From assembly GCA_964540535.1 (NCBI GenBank), contig CAZIMO010000008.1:1-64000 (forward strand): 64,000 nt of DNA. The letters are read 5' to 3'. The notes beneath the pieces are model-generated. The model ran no database searches and was not told the origin of the DNA. It saw nothing but the letters and a program-made list of their open reading frames with translations. How positions within the stretch are numbered: position 1 is the first letter of the stretch; every line of letters starts with the position of its first letter. Source of the stretch: Fimenecus sp964540535 (GTDB lineage: Bacteria > Bacillota > Clostridia > Oscillospirales > Acutalibacteraceae). Position numbers and translations under genes: made by a program. Below are positions 7,939 to 16,718 of the stretch, in pieces.

Positions 7939-9600
7939 TCATTTTTCGGCAATTTTTCCGTCTGAAACGGTTATTACTTTTTGACATTTTTCAAGAACAG
8001 ATTCCCTGTGGGTTATAAAAAGCACGGTAATATCGTTTCTTGATGAAAGATTTTTCAGAACTGCTTCTTCGCTTACGGCGTCAAGCGCGCTTGTAGCTTC
8101 ATCCATAAGAAGAATTTTACCTTTGCCGAGAAGCGCTCTCGCAATGGCAAGACGCTGTGCCTGCCCTTCTGAAACGCCGTTGCCGTCCTCACCCAAAACA
8201 AAATCAAGACCGTTTTCAAGGTCATAGGCAAATTCTGCGCAGGAATCGCAAAGAGCCTTTTTAATTTCTTCGTCTGTGGCATCAGGACAGAGCATTGTAA
8301 TATTTTCACGCACCGACCCGCTGAAGAGCATATTGCCTTGCGGGACAACCGAGTAAAGTCTGCGCGCCTCTTTGCAGGTGATGCTTCCGCCGTCGGTTTC
8401 AATGTAAATTTCACCGCTGTCGGCATTGTAAATACCTGTGATAAGCTTGAATATTGTGGATTTTCCTGCTCCCGAAGGACCTTTAATGCCTACAAAATCG
8501 CCTTTTTCAATCACAAATGATGAGTCGGTAATAACTTCTTCTTCGCCGTAGCCGAAAGAAATATGCTCAGCTGTAATTTTTTTAAAGCTTTCATAATCAG
8601 CTTTGTCGGTATCGCTCGGCAAATCTTTTTCGCCCGAAGAAATTTCAATTAAACGCTGTGCCGAAGCTGTCATTCCGAAAAACAGGGGCAGAACACCGGT
8701 TATTCCCATTACGGGGGATTGAAGCTGGTTCACAAGCTGAATAATAGCAACAACTGTGCCAAAGGTCATTGTACCCTCTAAAACTCCGTATGAGCCGTAA
8801 GCTATTGCCCCCAAAAAGCCCGCGGCAAAGGCAATTGAAAATCCGATTGACGCAAGAATTGAAAAGCTTTTTTTTCTTACCTTTTCACGGTAAAATTTCT
8901 TTTGCTGATTTATTGAGCGGTTAATAATTTTATCTTCAATGCCGAAAACTTTTATTGCAAAAAGATTTTCAAGCATCTCCTGCATAAAAGAGCGTACTTT
9001 TGACTCTCTTTCCTGAACTCTGAGGTGCAGGTTTTTAAGAGTTTTGCGAAGCAGAGCCGCCGCAATAATAACAAAAATGCCGCAAACTATAAAAATTACC
9101 GCAAACCGTCGGTCAAGCAGAAAAAGCGCCGCCGCACCTGTTAAAATTCGCACTGCGTAGCCCGTAAGCGCAGGAATAATATGCACAAATGTGTCGCTTA
9201 CAGCCAATACATCAGCCGTAAGTCTTGTCATAAGGTCGCCGCTGTGACGCTCGGCTGAATTTGCGTATGAGCCGTAAATCACGCTTGAAAAAATATGGGT
9301 TTTAAGTGTGATTTCAGCCTTGCCTTGACTCACAGCCTCAAGGTATGAAGATATAATCCGCGAAATAATCTGCGAAGCAATCAAAAGAAAAAGAATTATT
9401 ACATTTTTAATTAAGGCTTCGCGGTTTTGGCTTTCTGCATTATCCATTACGGTTTTTGAAAGCATTGCAAAAAGCGTTACGCACAAAGCCGACCAAGCAT
9501 TCAGCAGAACAAGCGCAAATCTTTCGCCGCTTCGCCTGCCGCAATTTCGGTATATCCATTTAAGCACCGATAATTCGGTCATTTGGTTTGTATTTTTCAT
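7939..9600 (-). CDS. ABC exporter, fused permease and ATPase
   Basis: A half-size type IV ABC exporter (553 residues) expected to work as a dimer. The N-terminal six-helix domain is followed by an ATPase with Walker A GPSGAGKST near 377, signature VSEGQAQRLAIARALL near 478 (VSEGQ instead of LSGGQ), Walker B ILLMDEATSALD near 498 and the switch histidine in FITHRE near 530. There is no C39 peptidase domain, so any peptide substrate must be matured elsewhere. Its start overlaps the PqqD-like stop (ATGA), which ties export to the PqqD/HPrK-like pair. The likely cargo is therefore a modified peptide. This is an inference; no precursor gene is visible. Confidence 0.93.
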   Translation of the reverse strand: MKNTNQMTELSVLKWIYRNCGRRSGERFALVLLNAWSALCVTLFAMLSKTVMDNAESQNREALIKNVIILFLLIASQIISRIISSYLEAVSQGKAEITLKTHIFSSVIYGSYANSAERHSGDLMTRLTADVLAVSDTFVHIIPALTGYAVRILTGAAALFLLDRRFAVIFIVCGIFVIIAAALLRKTLKNLHLRVQERESKVRSFMQEMLENLFAIKVFGIEDKIINRSINQQKKFYREKVRKKSFSILASIGFSIAFAAGFLGAIAYGSYGVLEGTMTFGTVVAIIQLVNQLQSPVMGITGVLPLFFGMTASAQRLIEISSGEKDLPSDTDKADYESFKKITAEHISFGYGEEEVITDSSFVIEKGDFVGIKGPSGAGKSTIFKLITGIYNADSGEIYIETDGGSITCKEARRLYSVVPQGNMLFSGSVRENITMLCPDATDEEIKKALCDSCAEFAYDLENGLDFVLGEDGNGVSEGQAQRLAIARALLGKGKILLMDEATSALDAVSEEAVLKNLSSRNDITVLFITHRESVLEKCQKVITVSDGKIAEK

Positions 9601-9863
9601 TCTGCAATAAGCTTGTACTTTCTCATTTTGTCAATAAGCTTTTCAACATCAGCCTTAACAGTAGCTTCTTCTATGCCGTATTCAGCGGCGATGCGCGAAA
9701 TAATTTCTTCAACCGTGTTTGTGCCGTCAAGCATTGTGAATACCTCTGCGCCCACATCGTTAAAAGTAATAACACCGTTAAAATCAAGCTTTGCAGAGCC
9801 TGTTGCAATTACAATTTTACTGCCTGCAACGTCCTTTAAAATAAATCCGTCTTTAATTTTCAT
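9597..9863 (-). CDS. PqqD-family peptide-recognition protein
   Basis: An 88-residue PqqD-like protein, the fold used as the RiPP recognition element that grips leader peptides. Family features are the early strands (GFILKDVAGSKIVIA), FNDVGAEVFTMLDGTNTVEEIISRIAAEYG in the middle and the VEKLIDKMRKYKLI helix at the end. It overlaps the HPrK-like gene by 11 bases and the exporter by four. No radical SAM enzyme, lasso cyclase or B2-type protease is next to it. It may serve an enzyme encoded elsewhere or a remnant pathway. Confidence 0.88.
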   Translation of the reverse strand: MKIKDGFILKDVAGSKIVIATGSAKLDFNGVITFNDVGAEVFTMLDGTNTVEEIISRIAAEYGIEEATVKADVEKLIDKMRKYKLIAE

Positions 9864-10572
9864 CTGCTATCAGCCTTTCTATTTCGTTATAAGCAATTTC
9901 AGCCGCTTCTCTGTCGAGGTTACAGCCGAGAGAAAATATAGGTATACTGCGAAGTATTAAATCTGCGTATTCAAGCATTTTTTCTGCAAGCGAACGATCA
10001 GAAGGGTTGATGGTCTGTTCAAGAAACTGTGCAACCGCAAGTGCGGGCGCTGTTTTTTTAACTTGATTTGTTTCGCTTCGGTGTAAAAAGATAATTGCTC
10101 TTATGGGAACCTTAATATTGACATTTTCGTCGGTTTTGCCCGAAAACGGAGTTCCGCAGGCATACCATATACCATTTTCACAAATCAGAGCAGGCTTGTC
10201 ATCGTTGATTATGCGCGTACCCGAAAGGTTTTCGAGCCAAAGATGCGTGTGCGTTGATTTGCCCGTACCGCTTCGCGCAGAGAAAAGATAAGCATAGCCG
10301 TCTTTTTCAACGCAGGAGGAATGAAGCATAAGTCCGTTGTGACGCAAAAGCTCATTATAAAATGCCTCGCAGGTCCACATATATTCATGCTCGTCAAAAG
10401 TTAAATAGGGAATTTCCTCTTTTTTCTTCTGAAAAAACTCGTCTTTTATGTTAAGGCGGATTTCTGTTTCATCGCTTGCGAATTCTGCCTTGTAGGGTTC
10501 TGAACGCTGACGGAGCAAATCTCCGCGAACGTTATATTCGGTTTTATGTCCTGCAATAATAAACTGTTCCAT
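9853..10572 (-). CDS. HPr-kinase-like P-loop protein associated with PqqD
   Basis: A 239-residue protein with the catalytic style of HPr kinase but lacking its N-terminal domain. It has the P-loop SARSGTGKSTHTHLW near 98-112, an acidic metal-binding INDDKPAL near 122 and a downstream GTPFSGK. Related stand-alone kinases occur in RiPP clusters; in paeninodin-type lasso clusters one phosphorylates the precursor peptide. The true HPr kinase motif set and the family's usual length (about 310) do not fit. It starts four bases after the M23 gene ends and overlaps the PqqD gene. Peptide or small-molecule kinase is the inferred role; the substrate is unknown. Confidence 0.8.
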   Translation of the reverse strand: MEQFIIAGHKTEYNVRGDLLRQRSEPYKAEFASDETEIRLNIKDEFFQKKKEEIPYLTFDEHEYMWTCEAFYNELLRHNGLMLHSSCVEKDGYAYLFSARSGTGKSTHTHLWLENLSGTRIINDDKPALICENGIWYACGTPFSGKTDENVNIKVPIRAIIFLHRSETNQVKKTAPALAVAQFLEQTINPSDRSLAEKMLEYADLILRSIPIFSLGCNLDREAAEIAYNEIERLIADEN

Positions 10573-10575
10573 AAT

Positions 10576-12294
10576 TTATATTCCCAAATACGGCGCAGGA
10601 TTAACACTGTTGCCGTTCACCATAACAACAAAGTGAAGGTGAGGACCTGTTACATATCCTGTTGAACCTATGTTACCGACAGCCTGTCCTCGTGAAACAC
10701 GCTGACCCGAACGAACTTTAAGAGAGCCTTCCTGCATATGGCAGTACATTGTTGAAAGTCCGCCGCCGTGATTTATAATTACTGTATATCCGCCCGAGCC
10801 GTACCAGCCTGCAAAGGTTACTGTACCCGATTCTGCCGCAACAACGGTACAGCCCCTGCTGCCGCCCGGTCTGACAATATCAATACCGCCGTGGAATCCG
10901 TCGCCGAAGTTTCGGTAGCCGTAGCGTGAAGAGATTGAATAAGCGCCGATTGTGGGCCAGCCAAGTCTTCCGCCTGTGTAGCTTCCGCCGCTCGATGAAT
11001 AGCTTTGTGTTTTTGTGCCTACTTGAATTTTTTCGTCAACAGCCTCACGGATTGTTGTGCGTGAAACCTCTTTTGACGAAACTCTTACACCGTCAATATA
11101 TGTTACAAGCTCTGTGACCTCTTCAATACCGTTTACACCCTTTGTGGTAACTCTGCTGTCGCCCTTGTAAAGACTGCTTGTGTTCACTTTGATTGTTTTG
11201 TAAGCAGTTTCAACCTTGCGCGTTTCGGTTTTTGTTACCTGCACCTGTATGAAATTTACTTCGCTTGAAATGAGAATTTTTTGACCTATATATATGTTCT
11301 CTTTAAGGGTTGGGTTAAGATTGAAAATCTCTGATGATCTCATATCAAATTTGTCGGCAATTCCTGTAATTGTGTCGCCGGATTCTACTGTATAATAAAC
11401 TGCTTCGCTCTTTTTGGAGTTAAGCTTTTCGCTTAAATATGAAGCGTCTTTTACAGTACCCTCGTTATCGGGGTAAAGACCTTGGATATACTCAATATCC
11501 TCAACAAAGCTTACCACTGCGTTGGCTTCGTTGGTCTCGTGTTCGGCAAGAATATTGTCAAGCACGCTCAATGCGTCTGTTTCGTTTTTAACTGCGCAAA
11601 TGAAGGTGTTGTCAACATAAATTCCGCAGGCATTTGTGATTTTGCTCTCTGAATTTTCTATAAGCTTGTTGCAAACTTCAGAAGCGTCGTTAATCTGACT
11701 TAACTTAACAGGCTTGATTTTGAAATCCGCATCGCCTATAAGCTCGGTTTCTTCAACGGCGTTAGAGGGCGCGGCGGCAGATGCCGAAAGGTCAAGACGG
11801 TCATAAGCGAGCTTTCGCGCTTCTTTATAATCAGCTTCACTGCGTACATAGCCGATAACCTGATCATTGTAATTGATTTCAAGCGCGAATGTCACATTGC
11901 TCCAAGCGTTAATAACATTGATAAGCAAAACAAGCGATAAAACAGGCAAAGCTATGTTGAAAACATAAAGAAATGATTTTTTGTATTTACGCACTGCAAT
12001 GCTTATGTAATAGCCGAGTTTTTTCAACGGATTCTTTTTGCCGTCTGCATTTTCGGCGGAACGCTTAAACGATACCCTTTTGGCGTCGGATACAAGCTCG
12101 CGAAATTCATCAATAATTTCGTGAAAGGTTTTCAAGGCGAATTTATCCACAACAATTATTGCGGTGAAAAGCAAAGTGCCGAATGCCCTTACAGGCTTAA
12201 GCAACAGGCTTAAAAGCCAGCGGAAAAAGCGTTTTGTACAGCGTATGGTCTGAATGCCCAAATAATATATTTGATTGTATATGGTTTCTAACAT
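10576..12294 (-). CDS. Membrane-anchored M23 endopeptidase with LysM and G5 domains
   Basis: A peptidoglycan DD-endopeptidase of 572 residues. A basic, helix-rich N-terminus holds membrane segments near 38-52 and 110-128. The outside part has a LysM domain (YTVESGDTITG near 301, ending IYIGQKILIS), a G5 domain near 355-430, and a C-terminal M23 (lysostaphin/LytM) domain. Zinc ligands are seen in HGGIDI and HLHF, with the extra histidine in MYCHMQ. The ATG at 12294 has GAGGATT upstream. It leads the transcript with the HPrK-like, PqqD and ABC genes, separated from the next gene by 3 bases. It likely trims wall during growth or sporulation. Whether it acts with its downstream genes is unclear. 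Confidence 0.93.
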   Translation of the reverse strand: MLETIYNQIYYLGIQTIRCTKRFFRWLLSLLLKPVRAFGTLLFTAIIVVDKFALKTFHEIIDEFRELVSDAKRVSFKRSAENADGKKNPLKKLGYYISIAVRKYKKSFLYVFNIALPVLSLVLLINVINAWSNVTFALEINYNDQVIGYVRSEADYKEARKLAYDRLDLSASAAAPSNAVEETELIGDADFKIKPVKLSQINDASEVCNKLIENSESKITNACGIYVDNTFICAVKNETDALSVLDNILAEHETNEANAVVSFVEDIEYIQGLYPDNEGTVKDASYLSEKLNSKKSEAVYYTVESGDTITGIADKFDMRSSEIFNLNPTLKENIYIGQKILISSEVNFIQVQVTKTETRKVETAYKTIKVNTSSLYKGDSRVTTKGVNGIEEVTELVTYIDGVRVSSKEVSRTTIREAVDEKIQVGTKTQSYSSSGGSYTGGRLGWPTIGAYSISSRYGYRNFGDGFHGGIDIVRPGGSRGCTVVAAESGTVTFAGWYGSGGYTVIINHGGGLSTMYCHMQEGSLKVRSGQRVSRGQAVGNIGSTGYVTGPHLHFVVMVNGNSVNPAPYLGI

Positions 12295-12415
12295 AATTCA
12301 ATCCTCATTTAACGCATATATATTTTAATTGTATCACAAACAATTACAAAAGGCAAGGATAGATATATACTAATAATATGCAGTTTAAAAGATAATAAAA
12401 ATATTGAATATGCGG

Positions 12416-12444
12416 TTTACTTTTTTCGCTCGTTGTTGTATAAT
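12416..12444 (+). promoter_or_regulatory. Sigma-A-like promoter for the GDPD gene
   Basis: TTTACT (12416-12421) and TATAAT (12439-12444) are 17 bases apart, 55 bases before the start codon at 12499. Confidence 0.6.
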
Positions 12445-12498
12445 AACTATAATTGTATAGCTATGCTGTTTTATATTTTTGGATTGGGGAGATTTTTA

Positions 12499-13356
12499 AT
12501 GAAAAAGAGTACAAAAAGATTTTTAGGTTTTGCAATTCCAACTGCAATTATTGCGGCGGTTGCAAGAAAAAAATATGTTGATTTCCGTTACGGCGCAAAG
12601 GTTGCCAAAGATACAATCAAGCTTTCAGAGTCGGCAGAGAGCAGTACAGAGGGACTTCATCTTACAGCTCACAGAGGACTCTCTTCGGTAGCTCCCGAAA
12701 ATTCTCTTGAAGCCTTTAAGCAGGCGGCAAAGCACAATTACTATGCTCTTGAATGTGATGTTCACTGCACAACCGACAATAAATGGGTTATCATTCACGA
12801 CCATATGCTTCAGTCAATGGCAAAGGAAAAGGGCGATGTCAAAAAGATGTCCTATGAAGAAACCCTTTCAAAAATCAGATACACAAACGGCGCAAATATC
12901 AGCGAATACCCCGACGCAGGCATTATTCTTGTTGAAGAATTTATTGAAATCTGCAAAGAAGCTAACATAAGACCTATGATTGAGGTTAAAGACAAGCGTG
13001 TTGAAAAGGTTGCAGATCTGCTTGAGATTATCCGTAAATATGACATTGAAGACAGCGTAATTCTGATTTCGTTCCATAAAGAAATTCTCCGTGAATTCAG
13101 AAATCTCTCGCCTAATATGGAAACGTGGCTTCTTATGCATATCATTACTGACGAAAAGCTTCAGGAATGTATTGAAAACAACAACGGCGTCGCTTTTGAG
13201 GCGGCGCGGGCTAAACATCATCCCGAAATGATTCAGAAAATTCACCACAACAATCTTGTTGCCGCTTGCTGGACCGTTGATACCAAAGAAATGCTCAACG
13301 AGATGATGAAAAACGGTGTTAAATACATAACAACAAACGCAATTCTTCCCGAATAA
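12499..13356 (+). CDS. Glycerophosphodiester phosphodiesterase family protein
   Basis: A GDPD-family TIM-barrel enzyme (285 residues) that would hydrolyse glycerophosphodiesters from phospholipid turnover to glycerol-3-phosphate and an alcohol. The catalytic AHRGLSSVAPENS carries the His-Arg pair, ECDVHCTTD the metal ligands and IHDHM the second catalytic histidine. EVKDKR and a C-terminal CWTVDTKE complete the barrel. The N-terminus has a single hydrophobic segment (FLGFAIPTAIIAAVA), so the enzyme is probably membrane-tethered. The start at 12499 follows GGGGAG; the frame is open upstream to 12433 without a ribosome site. It is 26 bases ahead of gltX. Confidence 0.92.
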   Translation: MKKSTKRFLGFAIPTAIIAAVARKKYVDFRYGAKVAKDTIKLSESAESSTEGLHLTAHRGLSSVAPENSLEAFKQAAKHNYYALECDVHCTTDNKWVIIHDHMLQSMAKEKGDVKKMSYEETLSKIRYTNGANISEYPDAGIILVEEFIEICKEANIRPMIEVKDKRVEKVADLLEIIRKYDIEDSVILISFHKEILREFRNLSPNMETWLLMHIITDEKLQECIENNNGVAFEAARAKHHPEMIQKIHHNNLVAACWTVDTKEMLNEMMKNGVKYITTNAILPE

Positions 13357-13382
13357 CAGGGAAATACAAAGAGGTTATTACA

Positions 13383-15041
13383 TTGACAGACTGTAAAAAA
13401 ATAGCTGAACTTATTTTCACAGATGTGGACAAGTCCGCAGATTATTATGAGGAGCTTTACCCTGCGAGAGAGCTTGCAGAGGGTGCAAGGGTAACAAGAT
13501 TTGCCCCAAGCCCAACCGGCTATCTTCATTTCGGCGGACTTTATTCGGGCTTTGCCTCAAAGCTTACAGCCCAAAGCACAAACGGCGTATTTATGCTCCG
13601 TATTGAAGATACGGACAAAAAGCGTGAGATTGAAGACGGTGTTACAGGCATTGTGGCGGGTCTTAAGGCTTTCGGCGTTACTGCCGACGAGGGTGTTACA
13701 GGATATGAAACCGAAGAGGGCAAATACGGACCCTATACACAGAGCAAGCGCCGTGCGGTTTACCGCGCATTCGCTAAAAAGCTTATGGAAGAAGGCAAGG
13801 CTTACCCCTGTTTCTGTACTCCCGAGGATTTAGATGAAATCAGAAACAGCCAAGAAAATGAAGACATAAAGGGTTATTACGGCTCATATGCAAAGTGCCG
13901 TGATTTGACCGATGAAGAAATAGTTGAAAAAATCAATTCGGGTATGCCTTATACGGTTCGGCTTCGCTCAAACGGAGATATTTCGCATAAAATCAAGTTT
14001 GACGATATGATTAAGGGCAAAATAGAGATGAGCGAAAATGTGAATGATGTTGTCATTTTAAAGGCAGACGGAATTCCTACCTACCATTTTGCCCATGCGG
14101 TTGACGATCACTTAATGCACACAACCCATGTTGTACGCGGTGATGAGTGGATTGCTTCTGTTCCTCTTCATATCGAGCTTTTTAAGGCGCTCGGCTTTAA
14201 GCCTGTTAAATATGCACACATTGCGCCGATTATGAAAGAAGAAAACGGCGGTAAGCGTAAGCTTTCAAAGAGAAAAGACCCCGAAGCAAATGTTTCTTAT
14301 TATATTGAAAAGGGCTATCCTGAAGCTTCGGTTAAGGAGTATATGCTTACAATCCTCAATTCTAACTTTGAAGAGTGGAGAAGAGCCAATAAAAACGAGG
14401 ATATTTCAAAATTCCCATTTAATCTTAAAAAGATGAGCGTTTCGGGCGCGCTTTTTGATATGGTTAAATTCAACGATGTTTCAAAAAATGTGATTTCAGT
14501 TATGACGGCTGAACAGGTTTACAGCCTTGTTACCGATTGGGCAAAGGTTTATAATCAAAAGTTATATGATTTGTTAACTGAAAATCCCGGAAAAGCAAAG
14601 GCTGTTTTAAATATTGACCGTGAAAATCCCAAGCCCCGTAAGGATATTGCCTGCTGGGACGAGGTCGAAAATTATGTTTCGTTCTTCTATAACGAGCTTT
14701 ACAGTGCAGACAGCAATCTGCCCGAACATATTGCAAAAACAGACGCAGTTGAAATTCTCACAAAGTATAAAGAGGTCTATTCGGCAGACGACAGCAAAGA
14801 AGAATGGTTCAGCAAAATCAAAGAGCTTTGCACAGCCTGCGGATATACCCCTAATGTTAAGGAATATAAGCAGAACCCGGATGCGTTTAAAGGTCATGTG
14901 GGTGATGTTTCAACGGTTATTCGTGTTGCAGTTACTTCACGAACAAACACTCCCGATTTGTATTACATTATGCAAATTCTCGGCACAGATGAAGTGATGA
15001 AGCGAATTGACAGCACAATCAAAACATATAAAGAGGCATAA
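13383..15041 (+). CDS. gltX: Glutamyl-tRNA synthetase
   Basis: Class I aminoacyl-tRNA synthetase charging tRNA-Glu. The HIGH-equivalent is PSPTGYLHFGG near 40-50 and the KMSKS-equivalent KLSKRKDPE near 294. At 552 residues it is longer than the typical 470-490-residue bacterial GluRS and belongs to the longer clostridial type. The start is TTG at 13383 with GAGG ten bases upstream. It is followed after three bases by glnS, so both Glu- and Gln-specific enzymes are made from one transcript. That context favours a GluRS that discriminates against tRNA-Gln, which is inferred. Confidence 0.95.
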   Translation: MTDCKKIAELIFTDVDKSADYYEELYPARELAEGARVTRFAPSPTGYLHFGGLYSGFASKLTAQSTNGVFMLRIEDTDKKREIEDGVTGIVAGLKAFGVTADEGVTGYETEEGKYGPYTQSKRRAVYRAFAKKLMEEGKAYPCFCTPEDLDEIRNSQENEDIKGYYGSYAKCRDLTDEEIVEKINSGMPYTVRLRSNGDISHKIKFDDMIKGKIEMSENVNDVVILKADGIPTYHFAHAVDDHLMHTTHVVRGDEWIASVPLHIELFKALGFKPVKYAHIAPIMKEENGGKRKLSKRKDPEANVSYYIEKGYPEASVKEYMLTILNSNFEEWRRANKNEDISKFPFNLKKMSVSGALFDMVKFNDVSKNVISVMTAEQVYSLVTDWAKVYNQKLYDLLTENPGKAKAVLNIDRENPKPRKDIACWDEVENYVSFFYNELYSADSNLPEHIAKTDAVEILTKYKEVYSADDSKEEWFSKIKELCTACGYTPNVKEYKQNPDAFKGHVGDVSTVIRVAVTSRTNTPDLYYIMQILGTDEVMKRIDSTIKTYKEA

Positions 15042-15044
15042 ATT

Positions 15045-16706
15045 ATGGAAGAAGCAATAAAGAATTCAAATTTTATTCATGATTTTATTGATGAAGATTT
15101 GGCAAACGGTGTTTATAATAAGATTCAGACCCGCTTTCCTCCGGAGCCTAACGGCTATCTTCATATAGGCCACGCAAAGGCTATTTGCATAAACTTTGCT
15201 ACAAGCAAAAAATACGGCGGCGAGTGCAATCTCCGTCTTGACGACACAAATCCTCAAAAAGAAGATACAGAATATGTTGACGCGATTAAAGAGGACATTG
15301 AGTGGCTCGGCTTTAAGTGGAACAAATGCCTTTTTGCGTCAAGCTATTTCGATTTTATTTATGAATGCGCAGTAAAGCTTATCGAAAAAGGTCTTGCTTA
15401 TGTTGACGATCTTTCTGCTGATGAAATCAGAGAATACCGCGGAACTCTTACTGAGGCAGGCAAAAACAGTCCGTACAGAGAGCGTTCAATTGAAGAAAAT
15501 CTTGATTTGTTCAAGAGAATGACTGACGGTGAGTTTGAAAACGGCGCAAAGGTTCTCCGCGCAAAAATTGATATGGCGGCGGCTAACATCAATATGCGCG
15601 ACCCTGTAATTTACAGAATTGCCCATGTTTCGCATCATCAGACAGGCGACAAATGGTGCGTTTATCCTATGTATGACTTTGCGCATCCGCTGTCAGACGC
15701 AAAAGAGGGCGTTACGCATTCTCTTTGTTCACTTGAGTTTGAAAACCACAGACCTTTGTACGATTGGTTCTTAAAGGCCCTTGATATTCCCACTCCTCCG
15801 CGGCAGATTGAGTTTGCTCGCCTTAACCTTAACTATTGCCTTACAAGCAAAAGAAAGTGCTTGGCGCTTGTAAACGAAGGCATAGTTGACGGCTGGAACG
15901 ACCCGAGAATGGCAACTCTCAGCGGTATGAGAAGAAGAGGCTATCCTGCGGCGGCAATTCGCAATTTCTGTGAAAAAATCGGTGTTTCAAAGGCTTATTC
16001 CGTCGTTGATTACGGACTTTTAGAGTCTTGCGTACGTGATGAGCTTAATGCAAATGCTCCGAGAGCTATGGCAGTGCTTCGTCCATTAAAGGTGGTTATC
16101 GACAATTACCCCGAGGATAAAACCGAAATTCTTGATGTTGAAATTCACCCCGAGCATCCCGAAATGGGTACTCGCCAGGTAACCTTCGGCAGAACAATTT
16201 ATGTTGAGCAAGAGGATTTTATGGTTGAGCCTGTTAAAAAATATTTCAGACTTTTCCCCGGCAATGAGGTTCGCTTAAAGAGCGCATATTTTGTTAAGTG
16301 CGTGGGCTATGATACTGACGAAAACGGCAATGTTACCTGCGTTCACTGCACATATGACCCGGAAAGCCGCGGCGGTAATTCACCGGACGGCAGAAAAGTA
16401 AAGGGTACGCTTCATTGGGTAAGCGAAGCTGACAGCTTCAAAGCAGAGGTTCGTCTTTATGACAGACTTTTCAATAAAGAAAATCCGTCAGATGAAAGCG
16501 CAGGCTCATTTACAGAAAATCTTAATCCCAATTCCCTTGCGGTTCTCAAAGACTGCCTTGTTGAGGGCGGACTTAAAGAGAATTTAAAGGCCGGAGACAC
16601 ATTCCAGTTTATGCGTCAAGGCTATTTCTGCGTTGATATTACTTCAACAGAAGATAATATCGTTTTTAACAGAACGGTTCAGCTTAATTCTTCATGGGGT
16701 AAATAA
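15045..16706 (+). CDS. glnS: Glutaminyl-tRNA synthetase
   Basis: Full-length GlnRS (553 residues, similar to the 554 of E. coli). It charges tRNA-Gln directly, instead of the GatCAB amidotransferase route used by most Firmicutes. HIGH is PPEPNGYLHIGHAKAI near 29-44 and the KMSKS loop is LTSKRK near 265. The C-terminal anticodon-binding beta-barrels are complete, ending in NIVFNRTVQLNSSWGK. The direct gltX-glnS pair is distinctive. GlnRS in Clostridia is usually explained by old horizontal acquisition from the proteobacterial/eukaryotic lineage. Base composition here is like the neighbours. Confidence 0.97.
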   Translation: MEEAIKNSNFIHDFIDEDLANGVYNKIQTRFPPEPNGYLHIGHAKAICINFATSKKYGGECNLRLDDTNPQKEDTEYVDAIKEDIEWLGFKWNKCLFASSYFDFIYECAVKLIEKGLAYVDDLSADEIREYRGTLTEAGKNSPYRERSIEENLDLFKRMTDGEFENGAKVLRAKIDMAAANINMRDPVIYRIAHVSHHQTGDKWCVYPMYDFAHPLSDAKEGVTHSLCSLEFENHRPLYDWFLKALDIPTPPRQIEFARLNLNYCLTSKRKCLALVNEGIVDGWNDPRMATLSGMRRRGYPAAAIRNFCEKIGVSKAYSVVDYGLLESCVRDELNANAPRAMAVLRPLKVVIDNYPEDKTEILDVEIHPEHPEMGTRQVTFGRTIYVEQEDFMVEPVKKYFRLFPGNEVRLKSAYFVKCVGYDTDENGNVTCVHCTYDPESRGGNSPDGRKVKGTLHWVSEADSFKAEVRLYDRLFNKENPSDESAGSFTENLNPNSLAVLKDCLVEGGLKENLKAGDTFQFMRQGYFCVDITSTEDNIVFNRTVQLNSSWGK

Positions 16707-16718
16707 TAGGTGATAAAT

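Noticed and set aside
9583..9960. Plus-strand open frame of 125 codons opposite the PqqD gene
   Set aside because: It lies wholly antisense to the PqqD/HPrK-like genes and has no ribosome site or family features.
9853..10572. True HPr kinase/phosphorylase (hprK)
   Set aside because: Too short, lacks the N-terminal domain and the second family signature, and is tied to a PqqD gene instead of lgt or ptsH.
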